64,000 bases of DNA from JADLCX01 sp964630785 (GTDB taxonomy: Bacteria; Planctomycetota; Phycisphaerae; Phycisphaerales; UBA1924), in the NCBI GenBank assembly GCA_964630785.1, contig CAZVZG010000012.1, positions 78,875 to 142,874 of the forward strand, given 5' to 3'. The stretch's first letter is position 1. The number at the start of each line of letters is the position of its first letter. Made by a program: the position numbers and the translations under genes. This document shows positions 19,745-28,746 of this stretch, piece by piece. The notes below the pieces were generated by a model. That model saw only the letters and a list, made by a program, of their open reading frames with translations. It was not told where the DNA came from and did no database searches.

Positions 19745-20788
19745 GTGTTGAAGGTCGGCTCCGTTCAACTCGCGACGAACCTTCTGCTCGCCCCGATCGC
19801 GGGGTACTGCGATCTGGCGTTCAGGACGATCTGCCGCGAGTACGGCGGGCTGGGCCTGGCGTGCACCGACTTGCTGAGCCCGCAGGGCCTGCTGCGGGGC
19901 ACGGCGACCAGCCTGGACCTGGCCCAGACCAACGACTTCGACAAGCCGATCGGGATGCAGCTCTACGGGTCCGACCCGGCGATCATGGCCGACGGCGCCC
20001 GCTGGGCCCGCGACCACGGGGCCACGATCATCGACATCAATATGGGTTGCCCGGTGGACAAGGTCTGCAAGAAAGACGGCGGGTCGCGTCTGCTGTGCAT
20101 CCCGGACACCGCCGAACGGATTGTCGAGGCGGTCGTGAACGCCGTCGGTGACACGACACCGGTCACTTGCAAGACCCGACTGGCCTGGTTCGAGCCCCCT
20201 TCGCCGCCCGTGGCCGAGCAGTTAGCCCCGCGCCTGGTGGCGGCCGGGGCACGGATGGTCACGATCCACGGGCGGACCGCCGAGCAGAAGTTCCAAGGCC
20301 GGGCCAGCCTCGAAGGCATCAGGGGCGTGGTGGAGGCGGTCAAGAGCCGGTTCCCGGACATTCCCGTGATCGGCAACGGCGACGTGACCGAGCCGGAGCA
20401 GGTGGTGGAGATGATGTCGGCCACAGGCTGCGACGGGGTGATGATCGGACGCGGCGCACTCTCGACGCCGTGGATCTTCCGCGATGCGTGGGCCATGCAA
20501 ACCGGGCGAGCACGCCCCGCCGCGCCGGACAAGGCGGAAATCCTCGCCGTGATGCGCCGGTACTTCGACCTGATGCGCCAATACCGCGGCGACCACTACG
20601 CGATGTTCCAGGTTCGCCGACGCGTGTCGTGGTTCGCCAAGCGCCTGCGCGGACCGTGCAAGGCATTCCGAGAGGAGGTCCGGCTCGCGCCCGATCCGGC
20701 GGCTGTTTACGGAGCCATCGAGGCCTACCTCGCCGGGGACGCCGAACGCGACGCGGAGGTGAGCCTCAGCGGTGCGATCGACGAGTAG
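19745..20788 (+). CDS. dus: tRNA-dihydrouridine synthase
   Basis: 347 residues from a GTG at 19745. A TIM-barrel flavoprotein that reduces uridines in the tRNA D-loop. The sequence shows LLAPIAGYCDLAFR at the N terminus, the catalytic Cys loop NMGCPVDKVCKKDGGS, the Lys/Arg strand TCKTRLAW, ITIHGRTAEQKF-like phosphate contact, and GNGDVTEPEQV plus GVMIGRGALSTPWIF at the FMN phosphate site. The N-terminal motif pattern is closest to DusB, which often stands alone. It is divergent from the lolE-like gene. Confidence 0.93.
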   Translation: MLKVGSVQLATNLLLAPIAGYCDLAFRTICREYGGLGLACTDLLSPQGLLRGTATSLDLAQTNDFDKPIGMQLYGSDPAIMADGARWARDHGATIIDINMGCPVDKVCKKDGGSRLLCIPDTAERIVEAVVNAVGDTTPVTCKTRLAWFEPPSPPVAEQLAPRLVAAGARMVTIHGRTAEQKFQGRASLEGIRGVVEAVKSRFPDIPVIGNGDVTEPEQVVEMMSATGCDGVMIGRGALSTPWIFRDAWAMQTGRARPAAPDKAEILAVMRRYFDLMRQYRGDHYAMFQVRRRVSWFAKRLRGPCKAFREEVRLAPDPAAVYGAIEAYLAGDAERDAEVSLSGAIDE

Positions 20789-20858
20789 CGACCCCCACCT
20801 CCACCCCCACCCCGAGCTCGTTCACCGCAGGGACACGACAATTGCAAAATGCAAAAGC

Positions 20859-20899
20859 GCACAGCAGACGCCGGTGACGACTCCGGCGCCTGACTGTGC
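20859..20899. terminator. Two-step hairpin between convergent genes
   Basis: GCACAG (20859-20864) pairs with CTGTGC (20894-20899), and CGCCGG (20869-20874) with CCGGCG (20883-20888), giving an interrupted 12-bp stem. It lies in the 176-bp gap between dus and the convergent membrane protein gene. No T-run is present, so the terminator role is a guess. Confidence 0.4.
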
Positions 20900-20964
20900 T
20901 ACGCGTGGTTTCTGTGTGTGCGCCCCCCCTTCCCTCCCCGTTTTCGTCTCATCCGTCCGGCGAT

Positions 20965-21738
20965 TCAGGGCTTTCCCATCGCCAGTGTTTCGACCATCAC
21001 CTGCAAGCCCGTCGGGAAACACCCGGGGCTGTTCGGGCCAACGGTTGTCGGCTGGGCCTCGCACCGTGTCGGTGATTCGCCCACGATACATTCCGCGAGT
21101 TCCTGGGCGCGCTCGTCGGAATCCGGAAGTTTTTCGATGGGGCCGCGCACCGCCACAGCGATCAACCGGTGCGGGCCGACGATGGCGCAGTGCGTCCCGT
21201 AAGACACGCGCACGAGCTCGCCGGGCCGCAACTGGTCGAACCGCCGGCCGCCGAAGTCGTGCGGCTGCCAGCGGACGCACCGCACCACGCCACTGGCATC
21301 TTCATAGATCGCCAGCACGCCCGCACCGATCTGGGGCGGATGGAGCAGGTCGTCGATAATGTGCCGGGCGTGCTCGGCCGTGATCCTGGGCGGGGCGCTA
21401 ACTAACTCCGCAGGATGGGCGTCGGCGATCGCGTTCGGACCGATGCTCGAATCCGGCGAACCGGCCTGCGGTGGCCTCTGCGGCCCGACCGCAACGGGCA
21501 AGACCGGTGACGGCGACACCGCCGGGCGAGAGAAATAGATTGCCAACCCCACGCACGCCGCGGCCGACGAGATCGCCGCGATCCGCCACAAGGTTCGCGG
21601 GGCTCGTCGGCGCGGCTGCGGGCGGCGCCCATCGGCTTCGTGGATCCGGAGCGGAGCGGCCGGCAAGAGCGCCGAGCGCTCCATCTCCTCGATCTCCGCC
21701 GCGATTCGGATCAGATTCTCGAGTCGGCGATTGTCCAT
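20965..21738 (-). CDS. Single-pass membrane protein, putative ECF sigma partner
   Basis: 257 residues from an ATG at 21738. An N-terminal cytoplasmic part of about 50 residues (acidic helix, then basic RRPQPRRRAPR) is followed by one membrane helix (LWRIAAISSAAACVGLAIYF) and a periplasmic domain with no recognised fold. There is no HxxxCxxC zinc anti-sigma motif. It begins 18 bp after the stop of the sigma factor gene, the usual position for an anti-sigma factor, so that role is inferred from context only. Confidence 0.65.
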   Translation of the reverse strand: MDNRRLENLIRIAAEIEEMERSALLPAAPLRIHEADGRRPQPRRRAPRTLWRIAAISSAAACVGLAIYFSRPAVSPSPVLPVAVGPQRPPQAGSPDSSIGPNAIADAHPAELVSAPPRITAEHARHIIDDLLHPPQIGAGVLAIYEDASGVVRCVRWQPHDFGGRRFDQLRPGELVRVSYGTHCAIVGPHRLIAVAVRGPIEKLPDSDERAQELAECIVGESPTRCEAQPTTVGPNSPGCFPTGLQVMVETLAMGKP

Positions 21739-21756
21739 GTCACACCCCGTACCGAT

Positions 21757-22473
21757 TTATTCGTCCCCGCCGTGTCCGCGCTCGGCGGAATCGGCCCGGT
21801 GGCCCAGCCGGGCCAGAGACCGGCGGAGCTTCTCCCAACCCGATTGCTTCTTGGCGTTGATGGTGCTGGCGGCCAAGCCAAAGCGTTCGGCCAGGGTCCG
21901 ATCAGATGCGCCCGCCGCGGCCGCCACAACGATCGCGTGCTCTTCGTCAGTCAGGCAGCCGGGAGCGTCTCGCTCGCGCAAGCATCGACGGACGGCCTCC
22001 AGCAGTTCCGCATCGGCGGCCTCGGAATCGGGCCCGTCCGAGAACCCGGCGGCCTCGATGTAGTCCATGCCGGGGTCGCCGGCCAACTCCGTCGTGGGAG
22101 CCCCGCTTTGGGTGGCTTTGCGAAGGTGCCGAAGCCACGTCTTGGCGGCGATGGCGTACACAAACGTGGTGACGGAAGAACGGGTGGGGTCGTAACGGCC
22201 GCGGGCGAACGCCTCGAAGAGCCCGATCCAGACCCGTTGGCAGAGGTCGTCCACGGACTCCGCGGCACGTCCGGGACGCACACGCCTGACAAAGAACGCC
22301 CGAATCGCGGGCCCCAACCGCTCGTTTAGCTCCGCGAACGTGGCCCGGTCCTCGCCGCGGCTGGCGGTGCAGGCCTCGGCGAGGGCTCGCAGGTGCGCGG
22401 CGGGGTCGTTCGGGGAGGACGGCGGTGGCTGCAAAGTTCGGCACCCTACGGGTGGACGGGCTTGGCGGGGCAA
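21757..22473 (-). CDS. ECF-type RNA polymerase sigma factor
   Basis: 238 residues if started at the TTG at 22473; the N-terminal 25 residues are low-complexity and the start is uncertain. Region 2 is visible as FVRRVRPGRAAESVDDLCQ then VWIGLFEAFARGRYDP and VTTFVYAIAAKTWLRHLRK. Region 4 reads LTDEEHAIVVAAAAGASD then TLAERFGLAASTINAKKQSG, a helix-turn-helix for the -35 element. It is followed directly by a membrane protein that may control it. Typical of the many ECF sigma factors in planctomycetes. Confidence 0.85.
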   Translation of the reverse strand: MPRQARPPVGCRTLQPPPSSPNDPAAHLRALAEACTASRGEDRATFAELNERLGPAIRAFFVRRVRPGRAAESVDDLCQRVWIGLFEAFARGRYDPTRSSVTTFVYAIAAKTWLRHLRKATQSGAPTTELAGDPGMDYIEAAGFSDGPDSEAADAELLEAVRRCLRERDAPGCLTDEEHAIVVAAAAGASDRTLAERFGLAASTINAKKQSGWEKLRRSLARLGHRADSAERGHGGDE

Positions 22474-22628
22474 CGATTGCGCGGGCGGAGTGGGGCTGGG
22501 ACGGGGGTGGGTTTACCTGACCCTTCGGGATGTTCGGGTCGATTGTGTCATGGCGCGGCGAGCGCGGCCCGCCCCGGCGGGAATATCGCTGGGTCGGCTA
22601 GAGTTCGCTTCTATCCTCGATTCACCGC

Positions 22629-22635
22629 AAAGGAG
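22629..22635 (+). promoter_or_regulatory. Shine-Dalgarno that fixes the DUF1573 gene start
   Basis: AAAGGAG lies 7 bp before the GTG at 22643. Together with the signal peptide that follows, it rules out the longer open frame starting at 22340. Confidence 0.75.
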
Positions 22636-22642
22636 CCCGATC

Positions 22643-23881
22643 GTGTTGACAGGCATCACCCGTACCCACCGTTTCGTGGCGGCCTTCGCGGCCACGGCTG
22701 TTATCGGCCTTCCGTGCGCCCTGGCTCAGCAAACCAAGCCCGCCCCGGCGCAACCCAAGCAGCTCACGCCCGACGAGGTGGCCAAGCTCAAGGAGCAGAT
22801 GAAGGCTAACGCGGCCCATCAGCCTACGCCCACCCAACCCGGGGCGGCGTTGCCGACGTGCCTGGAGATCGAGAAGCCAACGTTCGACTGGGGCGATATC
22901 CCGGACACCGAACCGGTCAGCCACCAGTTCGACTTCAAGAACATCTCGGACAAGACCGTGAAGATCACGGTGGCGGCCTCGTGCGGGTGCACGGTGGCGG
23001 GGCTTGAGAAAGATACCTACGCCCCGGGCGAGTCGGGCAAGATCACCGCGACGTTCAACCCGCAGGGTCGCAACGGCTCGCAGACGAAAGTGCTGACGAT
23101 GACGGTGCTCAACCCGCAGGGCGTGTTCGCGCAGCAGACGATGACGCTGACGTCGAACGTCAAGGCGCTGGTCACGCTCGAACCGCCGAAGATGTACCTC
23201 AGCGAGGTCGACCACAAGAAGGGCCAGACCTCGAAGGTGACGATCCTGGGCCGGGTGCCGGACTTCAAGATCGACTCGGTGGAGTCCAACAGCGAGTTCA
23301 TCAAGGCCAAGCTGAGCGACCCGCAGGTGATCGACCAGAACGGCGAGAAGCTGACCAAGTACGAGGTGACGATGGACATCGGCCAGGGCGCGCCGATCGG
23401 GAACCTCAACGGCCAGCTCACCTTCACGACCGGCGGCAACAATAAGGTCAAGATCCCGACCTACTTCATCGGGGCCGATGTCACAGGCGACATCAAGGCC
23501 ACGCCGCCCCAGGCGATGCTGCGGGTGACGAGCGTCTCGACGCCGTTCACGACACAGGTGCGGGTGGACAGCCGCTCGGGCAACCCGTTCGCGATCTCGG
23601 GCATCGAGATCGAGGGTCGCAACGACATGAAGCTCGCGGCCGACGCGGTCAAGAGCGATGACGGCAAGTACTACATGATCACGCTCAGCGGCTACACGCC
23701 CGACCAGCCCGGCATCGTCAACGGCACGATGGTGATTTCGACCGATGCGCAGGGCGGCGAGTCGATCCGCGTGCCGTTCACCGCCGCGGTCCGCAGGACC
23801 GACATGGGCCACCCGACGGCGGGTCTGGCCACGCAGCCGAAGGCGAACATCCAGCGCCCGTCGATCAAGGTCGCTCACTGA
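22643..23881 (+). CDS. Exported DUF1573 protein
   Basis: 412 residues from a GTG at 22643 with a good ribosome-binding site. A signal peptide (TRTHRFVAAFAATAVIGLPCALAQQ) leads to a helical Pro/Gln segment. A DUF1573/ASH-like beta-sandwich then reads FDWGDIPDTEPVSHQFDFKN, the Cys pair motif SCGCTV, and PGESGKITATFNP. Two further sandwich-like domains fill the rest. DUF1573 proteins are periplasmic and of unknown role. The gene leads a cluster with a rhodanese and a MauE-like protein, which together point to sulfur or redox chemistry at the membrane. Confidence 0.85.
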   Translation: MLTGITRTHRFVAAFAATAVIGLPCALAQQTKPAPAQPKQLTPDEVAKLKEQMKANAAHQPTPTQPGAALPTCLEIEKPTFDWGDIPDTEPVSHQFDFKNISDKTVKITVAASCGCTVAGLEKDTYAPGESGKITATFNPQGRNGSQTKVLTMTVLNPQGVFAQQTMTLTSNVKALVTLEPPKMYLSEVDHKKGQTSKVTILGRVPDFKIDSVESNSEFIKAKLSDPQVIDQNGEKLTKYEVTMDIGQGAPIGNLNGQLTFTTGGNNKVKIPTYFIGADVTGDIKATPPQAMLRVTSVSTPFTTQVRVDSRSGNPFAISGIEIEGRNDMKLAADAVKSDDGKYYMITLSGYTPDQPGIVNGTMVISTDAQGGESIRVPFTAAVRRTDMGHPTAGLATQPKANIQRPSIKVAH

Positions 23882-24020
23882 CCCGGACTGACGGCGTCAT
23901 TGGCATTTCCCCGCCGCCCTCGTCGCACATGCTCGCCTGCCCCGGCCGATGGCCGGTATCAGGCGGCATGGGCGGGGAGGGCGGCGGTGTTTGGGGTCTG
24001 AGCGAACAATCGACTCACCC

Positions 24021-24025
24021 GGAGG
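24021..24025 (+). promoter_or_regulatory. Shine-Dalgarno of the rhodanese gene
   Basis: GGAGG lies 9 bp before the ATG at 24035 and supports that start. Confidence 0.7.
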
Positions 24026-24034
24026 ATTCACACG

Positions 24035-24727
24035 ATGGTCACACAGAGATCGGGTCGAATCGTGCTTCAGATGGCCGCGATCATCGGGATCGGGTTTGCC
24101 ATCGGGCTCGTGGACGTGTTCATCGTGCGCCCGGTGGACCTGAGCAAGCGGGAGACGCCGAAGGGCACGATCGGTGACCTGCTGCCCGCCACGGGCGGGC
24201 ACGCCGGCACCGCGACGGTCCGCCCACCCGAGCCGTCCAACGGCCACCCGCCCGCGCAGTCGCAAGACACTTCCAAACCGCCGGACCACGCCAGACCGAG
24301 CGAAACAGGCGGCGCTTCGTCCTCACCCTCACCCGCCCCGACCGGCACGGCCGGAGGCGCCACGGCGTTTGTGCCCACCAAGAAGTCGGACCTGCCGGAG
24401 GGCCAGATCACGCTCGTTGAGGCCAAGCAGGCGTTCGACGCGGGCGCGATGTTTGTGGATGCCCGGAAGGTTGAAGACTTCGCCGCGGGTCACGTCGAGA
24501 ACGCGATCCGCATCGAGAGCGACATGTTCCGTCACGGCGACCCGCCTGCGCTGGGCCTGATCCCGCGAAGCGCGGTCGTCGTGGTCTACTGCAACGGCGG
24601 ACACTGCGACGAATCGGAGAACGTAGCCAAGTTCCTGTCCAACTCGGGCTACGGCAAGGTGTTCGTGATGCACGACGGGTTCCCCGGATGGAAGGCCGTG
24701 GGCTACCCGTTCGCGACCGGCGAGTGA
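24035..24727 (+). CDS. Membrane-anchored rhodanese-domain protein
   Basis: 230 residues. An N-terminal hydrophobic helix (VLQMAAIIGIGFAIGLVDVFIV) is followed by a Pro/Gly/Ser linker to about residue 110, then one rhodanese domain. Key parts are ITLVEAKQAFDAGAMFVDAR, the active-site loop YCNGGHCDESENVA with two Cys, and the C-terminal DGFPGWKAVGYP. Rhodaneses carry persulfide on the loop Cys. Since the anchor is N-terminal, the domain probably faces the periplasm. It is encoded 153 bp after DUF1573 and 51 bp before the MauE-like gene. Confidence 0.88.
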   Translation: MVTQRSGRIVLQMAAIIGIGFAIGLVDVFIVRPVDLSKRETPKGTIGDLLPATGGHAGTATVRPPEPSNGHPPAQSQDTSKPPDHARPSETGGASSSPSPAPTGTAGGATAFVPTKKSDLPEGQITLVEAKQAFDAGAMFVDARKVEDFAAGHVENAIRIESDMFRHGDPPALGLIPRSAVVVVYCNGGHCDESENVAKFLSNSGYGKVFVMHDGFPGWKAVGYPFATGE

Positions 24728-24778
24728 CTTTGCGGTCACCCTGTCGCCGCCCGTCCAACTCCAACCCCAGGTTCAGCC

Positions 24779-25360
24779 ATGAGCACACCGACACCTGAAT
24801 CAACAACTCGTCCCGCCCCCCCCCTCCCCCCCACCCCTCCTCCGCCAGCCCCGTCCACTCATCCGCACTCGAACGTCTTCGTCGCCCGATGGTCCAACCT
24901 CACGCCCTGGGGCGTGCTGGTGACGCGGTGCGAGGTGGCGGTGGCGGCGCTGTTCCTGTTCGCGGCGTACCACAAGCTGTGGGGTGAGCAGGCGCTGCAA
25001 ATCTTCTCGCAGAGCGTGCGGGCGTTCCACGTGACCGACAGCGCGTTCGCGAATCAGATCGCGACCGCGGTGACGCCGTGGGTCGAGGTCGTTGCGGCCG
25101 TGTGCCTGCTGCTGGGCGTGTGGTCGCGTGCCGCGGCCACGGTGCTCTGCCTCATGCTGGCGATGTTCATCGTGCTCATCCTGCGGGCGATCATGAACGG
25201 GTACGACCTGGAGTGCGGGTGCTTCGGCGACCTTTCGCCGTTCTGCCCGAAAAAGGTCGGGTACTGCAACATCGTGCAGAACTCGATTCTGCTGGCGTTC
25301 GGGTTGATCATCGCTCTCACGCCGCGGAGCCGGCTGGCCCGCTCGGCCCGGGCGGTCTAA
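24779..25360 (+). CDS. MauE/DoxX-like membrane protein
   Basis: 193 residues. A Pro-rich cytoplasmic leader (coded by 9-C and 7-C runs at 24816-24832) precedes four membrane helices, including VAVAALFLFAAYHKLWG and VLCLMLAMFIVLILRAIMNG. The motif ECGCFGDLS between helices is the signature of MauE-type proteins, which support disulfide or cofactor maturation in the periplasm. Together with the upstream rhodanese and DUF1573 genes it forms a recurrent planctomycete cluster. Confidence 0.85.
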   Translation: MSTPTPESTTRPAPPLPPTPPPPAPSTHPHSNVFVARWSNLTPWGVLVTRCEVAVAALFLFAAYHKLWGEQALQIFSQSVRAFHVTDSAFANQIATAVTPWVEVVAAVCLLLGVWSRAAATVLCLMLAMFIVLILRAIMNGYDLECGCFGDLSPFCPKKVGYCNIVQNSILLAFGLIIALTPRSRLARSARAV

Positions 25361-25451
25361 CATCCCGGCCCTGAAACCACCCCCGTCGCCGGGGTCGCGG
25401 GCGTGTCGCCCCGCCGATCCCGGCCGCAGACCACGACGGAGTTTGCCCAGA

Positions 25452-25694
25452 ATGAGCCGTTTCTCTCGATTCGGAAGCCAGCCCAAGATCAAGGTCCTCA
25501 AGGAAGGCCCCGCCGGGAAGGCGTTCGTGGATTACAAGGACGTCGAGTCGCTCCGCCGGCTGATGTCGCCCAACGGCAAGATCTACGGGCGCAAGCGGAT
25601 CCAGGCCTCTGCGGGCGAGCAGCGGATGGTCGCGCAGGCGATCAAGCGGGCCCGGTTCATGGGGCTGCTTCCGTACACGTCCGCGACGCTGTGA
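25452..25694 (+). CDS. rpsR: 30S ribosomal protein S18
   Basis: 80 residues from the ATG at 25452 (MSRFSRFG). Matches bS18: VDYKDVESLRRLMSPNGKIYGRKRI (positions about 26-50), then QRMVAQAIKRARFMGLLPY near the C terminus. It is alone here, without the usual rpsF/ssb/rplI neighbours, and is followed by a strong terminator. Confidence 0.95.
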   Translation: MSRFSRFGSQPKIKVLKEGPAGKAFVDYKDVESLRRLMSPNGKIYGRKRIQASAGEQRMVAQAIKRARFMGLLPYTSATL

Positions 25695-25720
25695 ATCGCG
25701 ACTGAACCCGATTTCACTCG

Positions 25721-25752
25721 GCGGGCCCGCGAACGGGCCCGCTTTTGTTTTT
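25721..25752 (+). terminator. Rho-independent terminator after rpsR
   Basis: GCGGGCCCG (25721-25729) pairs perfectly with CGGGCCCGC (25734-25742) around a CGAA loop, then TTTTGTTTTT. It ends 6 bp before the convergent methyltransferase gene end. Confidence 0.92.
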
Positions 25753-25758
25753 GACGTG

Positions 25759-28551
25759 CTACTTCGGCGGCTGGGACGGTCTGGGCGCGTCGACTTGAAT
25801 CGGTTGCGCCGGTCGGCCGCCCCGCAGCACCACGGCGGCGCCGGTTCGGAGCACACCCGCGGCGGTGTGCATGACGCGGATCTGTTCGTCGCGGCGATTG
25901 AGGTCGGACTTGAGCGTCGTGACCTGCTCGCGCAACAGGCGGATGATCTCGTGAGCATCGCCGACCGCCGTCTGCAGGCGGGTGACCTCAGCGCCATGCT
26001 CGACGGACCGCTGGCCCAGGCGAGAGACGGCCTCCTGCTCCGCGGCCCGTGCCTGGTTCGCAGCGGCGTCGGTCGCGGCGATCCGCTGATCCGCGGCCTC
26101 GGCCCGCTCGCGTGCGAAGTTCAACTGCCCTTCGAGCCAGGCCTTCGCCGTCGCGAGCTGGTCGGCCCAGGCCTTGAGTTGCACGATCGACTCGGCCCGC
26201 CGGTCGGCCTCGCTCCGCCAGTTGGCGACCTGGCCTTCCAGCCATGCCCGGGCTTTGCCTTGCTGCTCACTCCAGGACTTGAGCTCCGAGATGATGCCGT
26301 CGCGATGGTCGGCGGCAGCCTTCCAGTTCGACATCTGTTGCTCTGCCCAGGCTCGCGCGGACTCCGCGGATTTGAGGGCCGCATCGGATGGCGCGGGCCG
26401 AAAGATCGGGATCGGCCGGTTGAGTTCCAGGTGGGCAATCCAGGAGCGCAGATCGGACTTGGTGCCGGCGTGTAGTGATCGCCACACCCTGCCGGGCCGG
26501 TCGGCCCAGGACTCGATCCCGTTGATCGCCGCGGCGCACATGGCGGCAAGGTCGGCGATCGCGCCAACTTCGGGTAGGGCGAACGGTGCGGGGCGCGAAG
26601 GCGAATCCCACACCTGCCGCCAGTCGGCGCCCAGGGCGCGGCGGGTCTCGATCAGCCCCCGCTCCCAACAGCCCCGGGCGGCGGCGAGGTCGCCCGAGCC
26701 GGCCGCGAGCAGACCGGCGCGGAAGAGCGCCTCGACGGTCTTGCTGGCCAGCAGCGGGCTGAAGGGCGTCGGATCGAGCTCGGCACAGCGGAGGAACGAG
26801 GCTCGGGCCTCGTCGCGCCGGCCGAGCGCGAGTTGGAGCCGGGCGGCCACGAACCGATTGGAAATCAGCCAGCGAAGTCGGTGGGGCGTTTCCGGTCGCA
26901 CGGCGGCGTCAAACGCCGCGAGCCGGGCGAGAATGGCGTCGATCTCCGCGGCGGGTCGCTGCGGCGGTTCGAGCATTCGATAAGCAAGCACACACAGGGC
27001 CGCGCCGTAATCGGGAGTGTGTGTGTCGGCGGTCTCGAGGACCTCGCGCGCGATGCGTTCGAGTACTGCCGGCTCGGTGGCGCGGTGGCCGATCACGACC
27101 ATGGCGTCTCCAAGCCAGGGATCGGCGTACTCGGTCCCAAACGAGAACGGGTGAAAGTCGTCGCTCTGGCCCCGCTCGGGCTTGTGGGTCGAGTAATCGA
27201 CGCCGGCCGATTCGCCCGTAGCGGGCTTCATCGCGACAGCGAGCCACCACTCCGCGGGGGCTTGTTCACCACCGACGATCTGGCCCTCGGGGTCAACCCT
27301 GAGCTCCGTCATGCGCCGGGGCTGATCGCCGAGTTTCGTGCCGCCGCCGGCGGTCTGGGAACAGGCCCGTTCAGGAATGAGCCCGCCGTCGTGTTTGAGC
27401 TCGGCCGCGAGCCGATCCCAGGTGTAGACGTGCAGGTGGTGCGGGTTGGGATCACGCCCGCTCTGGTCGGTCCAGGCGTTGGGCACGCTGGCGATGAGCC
27501 GCCCGCCCGGACGGAGCACGCGGCGGACGTGGGCGAGGAACCGCTTCGGTTCTGCGAGGTGTTCGAGCGTCTCGAACGAGACCACGGCGTCGATGGACGC
27601 ATCGGGAATGGAAGAGAGGTCCTCGCAGTCGCCGGCGCGGAACTCGCAGCGGGGATCGGTCGGGCCGAAGTTGGCCTGCGCGTACCGGACCGCGCCCGGG
27701 TCGTTGTCGATACCGACAACACGCGACAGGTCGCTCAGGCGTGACAGCACGGCCGCGCCATACCCCAGGCCGCAGGCGGCGTCGAGCACCACGTCGCCGC
27801 GCCGCAGGTACCTTGCGGCGAACGTGTAGCGCGCGATGTGCGCGTCGGAACGGCGTCCGGTCTCGCGCAGCATGTCCATGTGGAGGCCGCGCCCCTCGCG
27901 CAGTGACTGGAGCGGGAACGCCAGCGCCGCTTCCGCTGGGACCTTTTCCATCACGACGGTGATGCTCGGGCCTTCGGCCTCGAACGACTCGAAGGGCTGG
28001 ATGCCGGGCGCGGCCGCGTGCTTGCGCAGTCCGGCCGCGAGCAGCCGCTGCTCCCACCAGGCGCGGTCCCGGATGGTCAGGTGCCAGCAACCGTCGCGGT
28101 CGGGGCGAGTGCCGATGGTCAGGAAGATCGAACGCCGGGCGACGCGGGCGAGCTCGGCAATGGCGCGGGGCACGTCGGCCTCGGCGAGGTGCTCAAGGCA
28201 GTCGGTGCAGACGACGGTCTCGAACGATTCGCTCTCGAACGGCAGGTCGAGAACCGTCGCGACCGAGAAGCGGCCCGGGGTGAGCGCCTGGGCGTGGGCG
28301 ATCGGTCGGGAGGCAATATCCACGCCGCGGGTGTCTATGCCGCGGGCCAGCAGCGTGCGGACGAGTTCGCCCATGCCGCAGCCGACGTCGAGAACGGACC
28401 CCGGGCCGCAGGTAACCAAAACTTGGTGGGCGAGCATGTCCGCGCTGGAGAATGAACTCGTGCCCCAGCGGTCGGCGCGGGACCAGTAGTCGGCGTACAG
28501 GGCGGGGTAGTCGGTGGCGGTCGGGGGCGGTGAAGCGGCGACAACACTCAC
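25759..28551 (-). CDS. Double SAM-methyltransferase with TPR-like region and coiled-coil tail
   Basis: 930 residues from a GTG at 28551, preceded by GAGGA; the longer frame to 28677 lacks coding character. Domain 1 (about 30-190) has the SAM motif VLDVGCGMGELV. Domain 2 (about 240-400) has VVLDAACGLGYGAAV and a clear post-I motif VVGIDNDPG. A helical repeat region rich in Ala and Arg follows (RDEARASFLRCAELDP). The last 250 residues form a coiled coil with a repeated pattern of Trp and Gln (KAWLEGQ, ARAWLEGQ). Likely modifies glycans or lipids at the envelope, as tandem methyltransferases with coiled-coil rulers do; this is inference. Confidence 0.82.
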   Translation of the reverse strand: MSVVAASPPPTATDYPALYADYWSRADRWGTSSFSSADMLAHQVLVTCGPGSVLDVGCGMGELVRTLLARGIDTRGVDIASRPIAHAQALTPGRFSVATVLDLPFESESFETVVCTDCLEHLAEADVPRAIAELARVARRSIFLTIGTRPDRDGCWHLTIRDRAWWEQRLLAAGLRKHAAAPGIQPFESFEAEGPSITVVMEKVPAEAALAFPLQSLREGRGLHMDMLRETGRRSDAHIARYTFAARYLRRGDVVLDAACGLGYGAAVLSRLSDLSRVVGIDNDPGAVRYAQANFGPTDPRCEFRAGDCEDLSSIPDASIDAVVSFETLEHLAEPKRFLAHVRRVLRPGGRLIASVPNAWTDQSGRDPNPHHLHVYTWDRLAAELKHDGGLIPERACSQTAGGGTKLGDQPRRMTELRVDPEGQIVGGEQAPAEWWLAVAMKPATGESAGVDYSTHKPERGQSDDFHPFSFGTEYADPWLGDAMVVIGHRATEPAVLERIAREVLETADTHTPDYGAALCVLAYRMLEPPQRPAAEIDAILARLAAFDAAVRPETPHRLRWLISNRFVAARLQLALGRRDEARASFLRCAELDPTPFSPLLASKTVEALFRAGLLAAGSGDLAAARGCWERGLIETRRALGADWRQVWDSPSRPAPFALPEVGAIADLAAMCAAAINGIESWADRPGRVWRSLHAGTKSDLRSWIAHLELNRPIPIFRPAPSDAALKSAESARAWAEQQMSNWKAAADHRDGIISELKSWSEQQGKARAWLEGQVANWRSEADRRAESIVQLKAWADQLATAKAWLEGQLNFARERAEAADQRIAATDAAANQARAAEQEAVSRLGQRSVEHGAEVTRLQTAVGDAHEIIRLLREQVTTLKSDLNRRDEQIRVMHTAAGVLRTGAAVVLRGGRPAQPIQVDAPRPSQPPK

Positions 28552-28686
28552 GCGGCATTCCTCACAAGGGAAACAGGGCGACCAACGGCTCGGGCCGGCT
28601 TGCGGTTCATTGTTGTCGCGCGGTAGAGGCAGGACCGGGTGGGGCCCAAGCCCGCACGAGTTCAACCGGGGCGACACGCGTGCAAT

Positions 28687-28741
28687 GGGCGCGAAGAGCC
28701 ACCTCAGGGATTTGAACCCTGGACCTATGCTTTACGAAAGC
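28687..28741. repeat. attL: displaced 3' half of tRNA-Thr
   Basis: Matches 35655-35709 at 54 of 55 positions, with the difference at 28693/35661. It contains the tRNA acceptor 3' strand, T-arm, variable loop and part of the anticodon arm, then diverges. It is not a complete tRNA. Confidence 0.93.
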
Positions 28742-28746
28742 GGTTC

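Noticed and set aside
22622..23878. Minus-strand open frame opposite the DUF1573 gene
   Set aside because: Arg/Leu/Val-rich antisense translation with no motif; the plus strand has signal peptide, ribosome-binding site and DUF1573 features.
28694..28741. Second tRNA-Thr gene at the left end of the island
   Set aside because: Only the 3' half is present; the sequence diverges in the anticodon arm, so it is the att repeat, not a gene.
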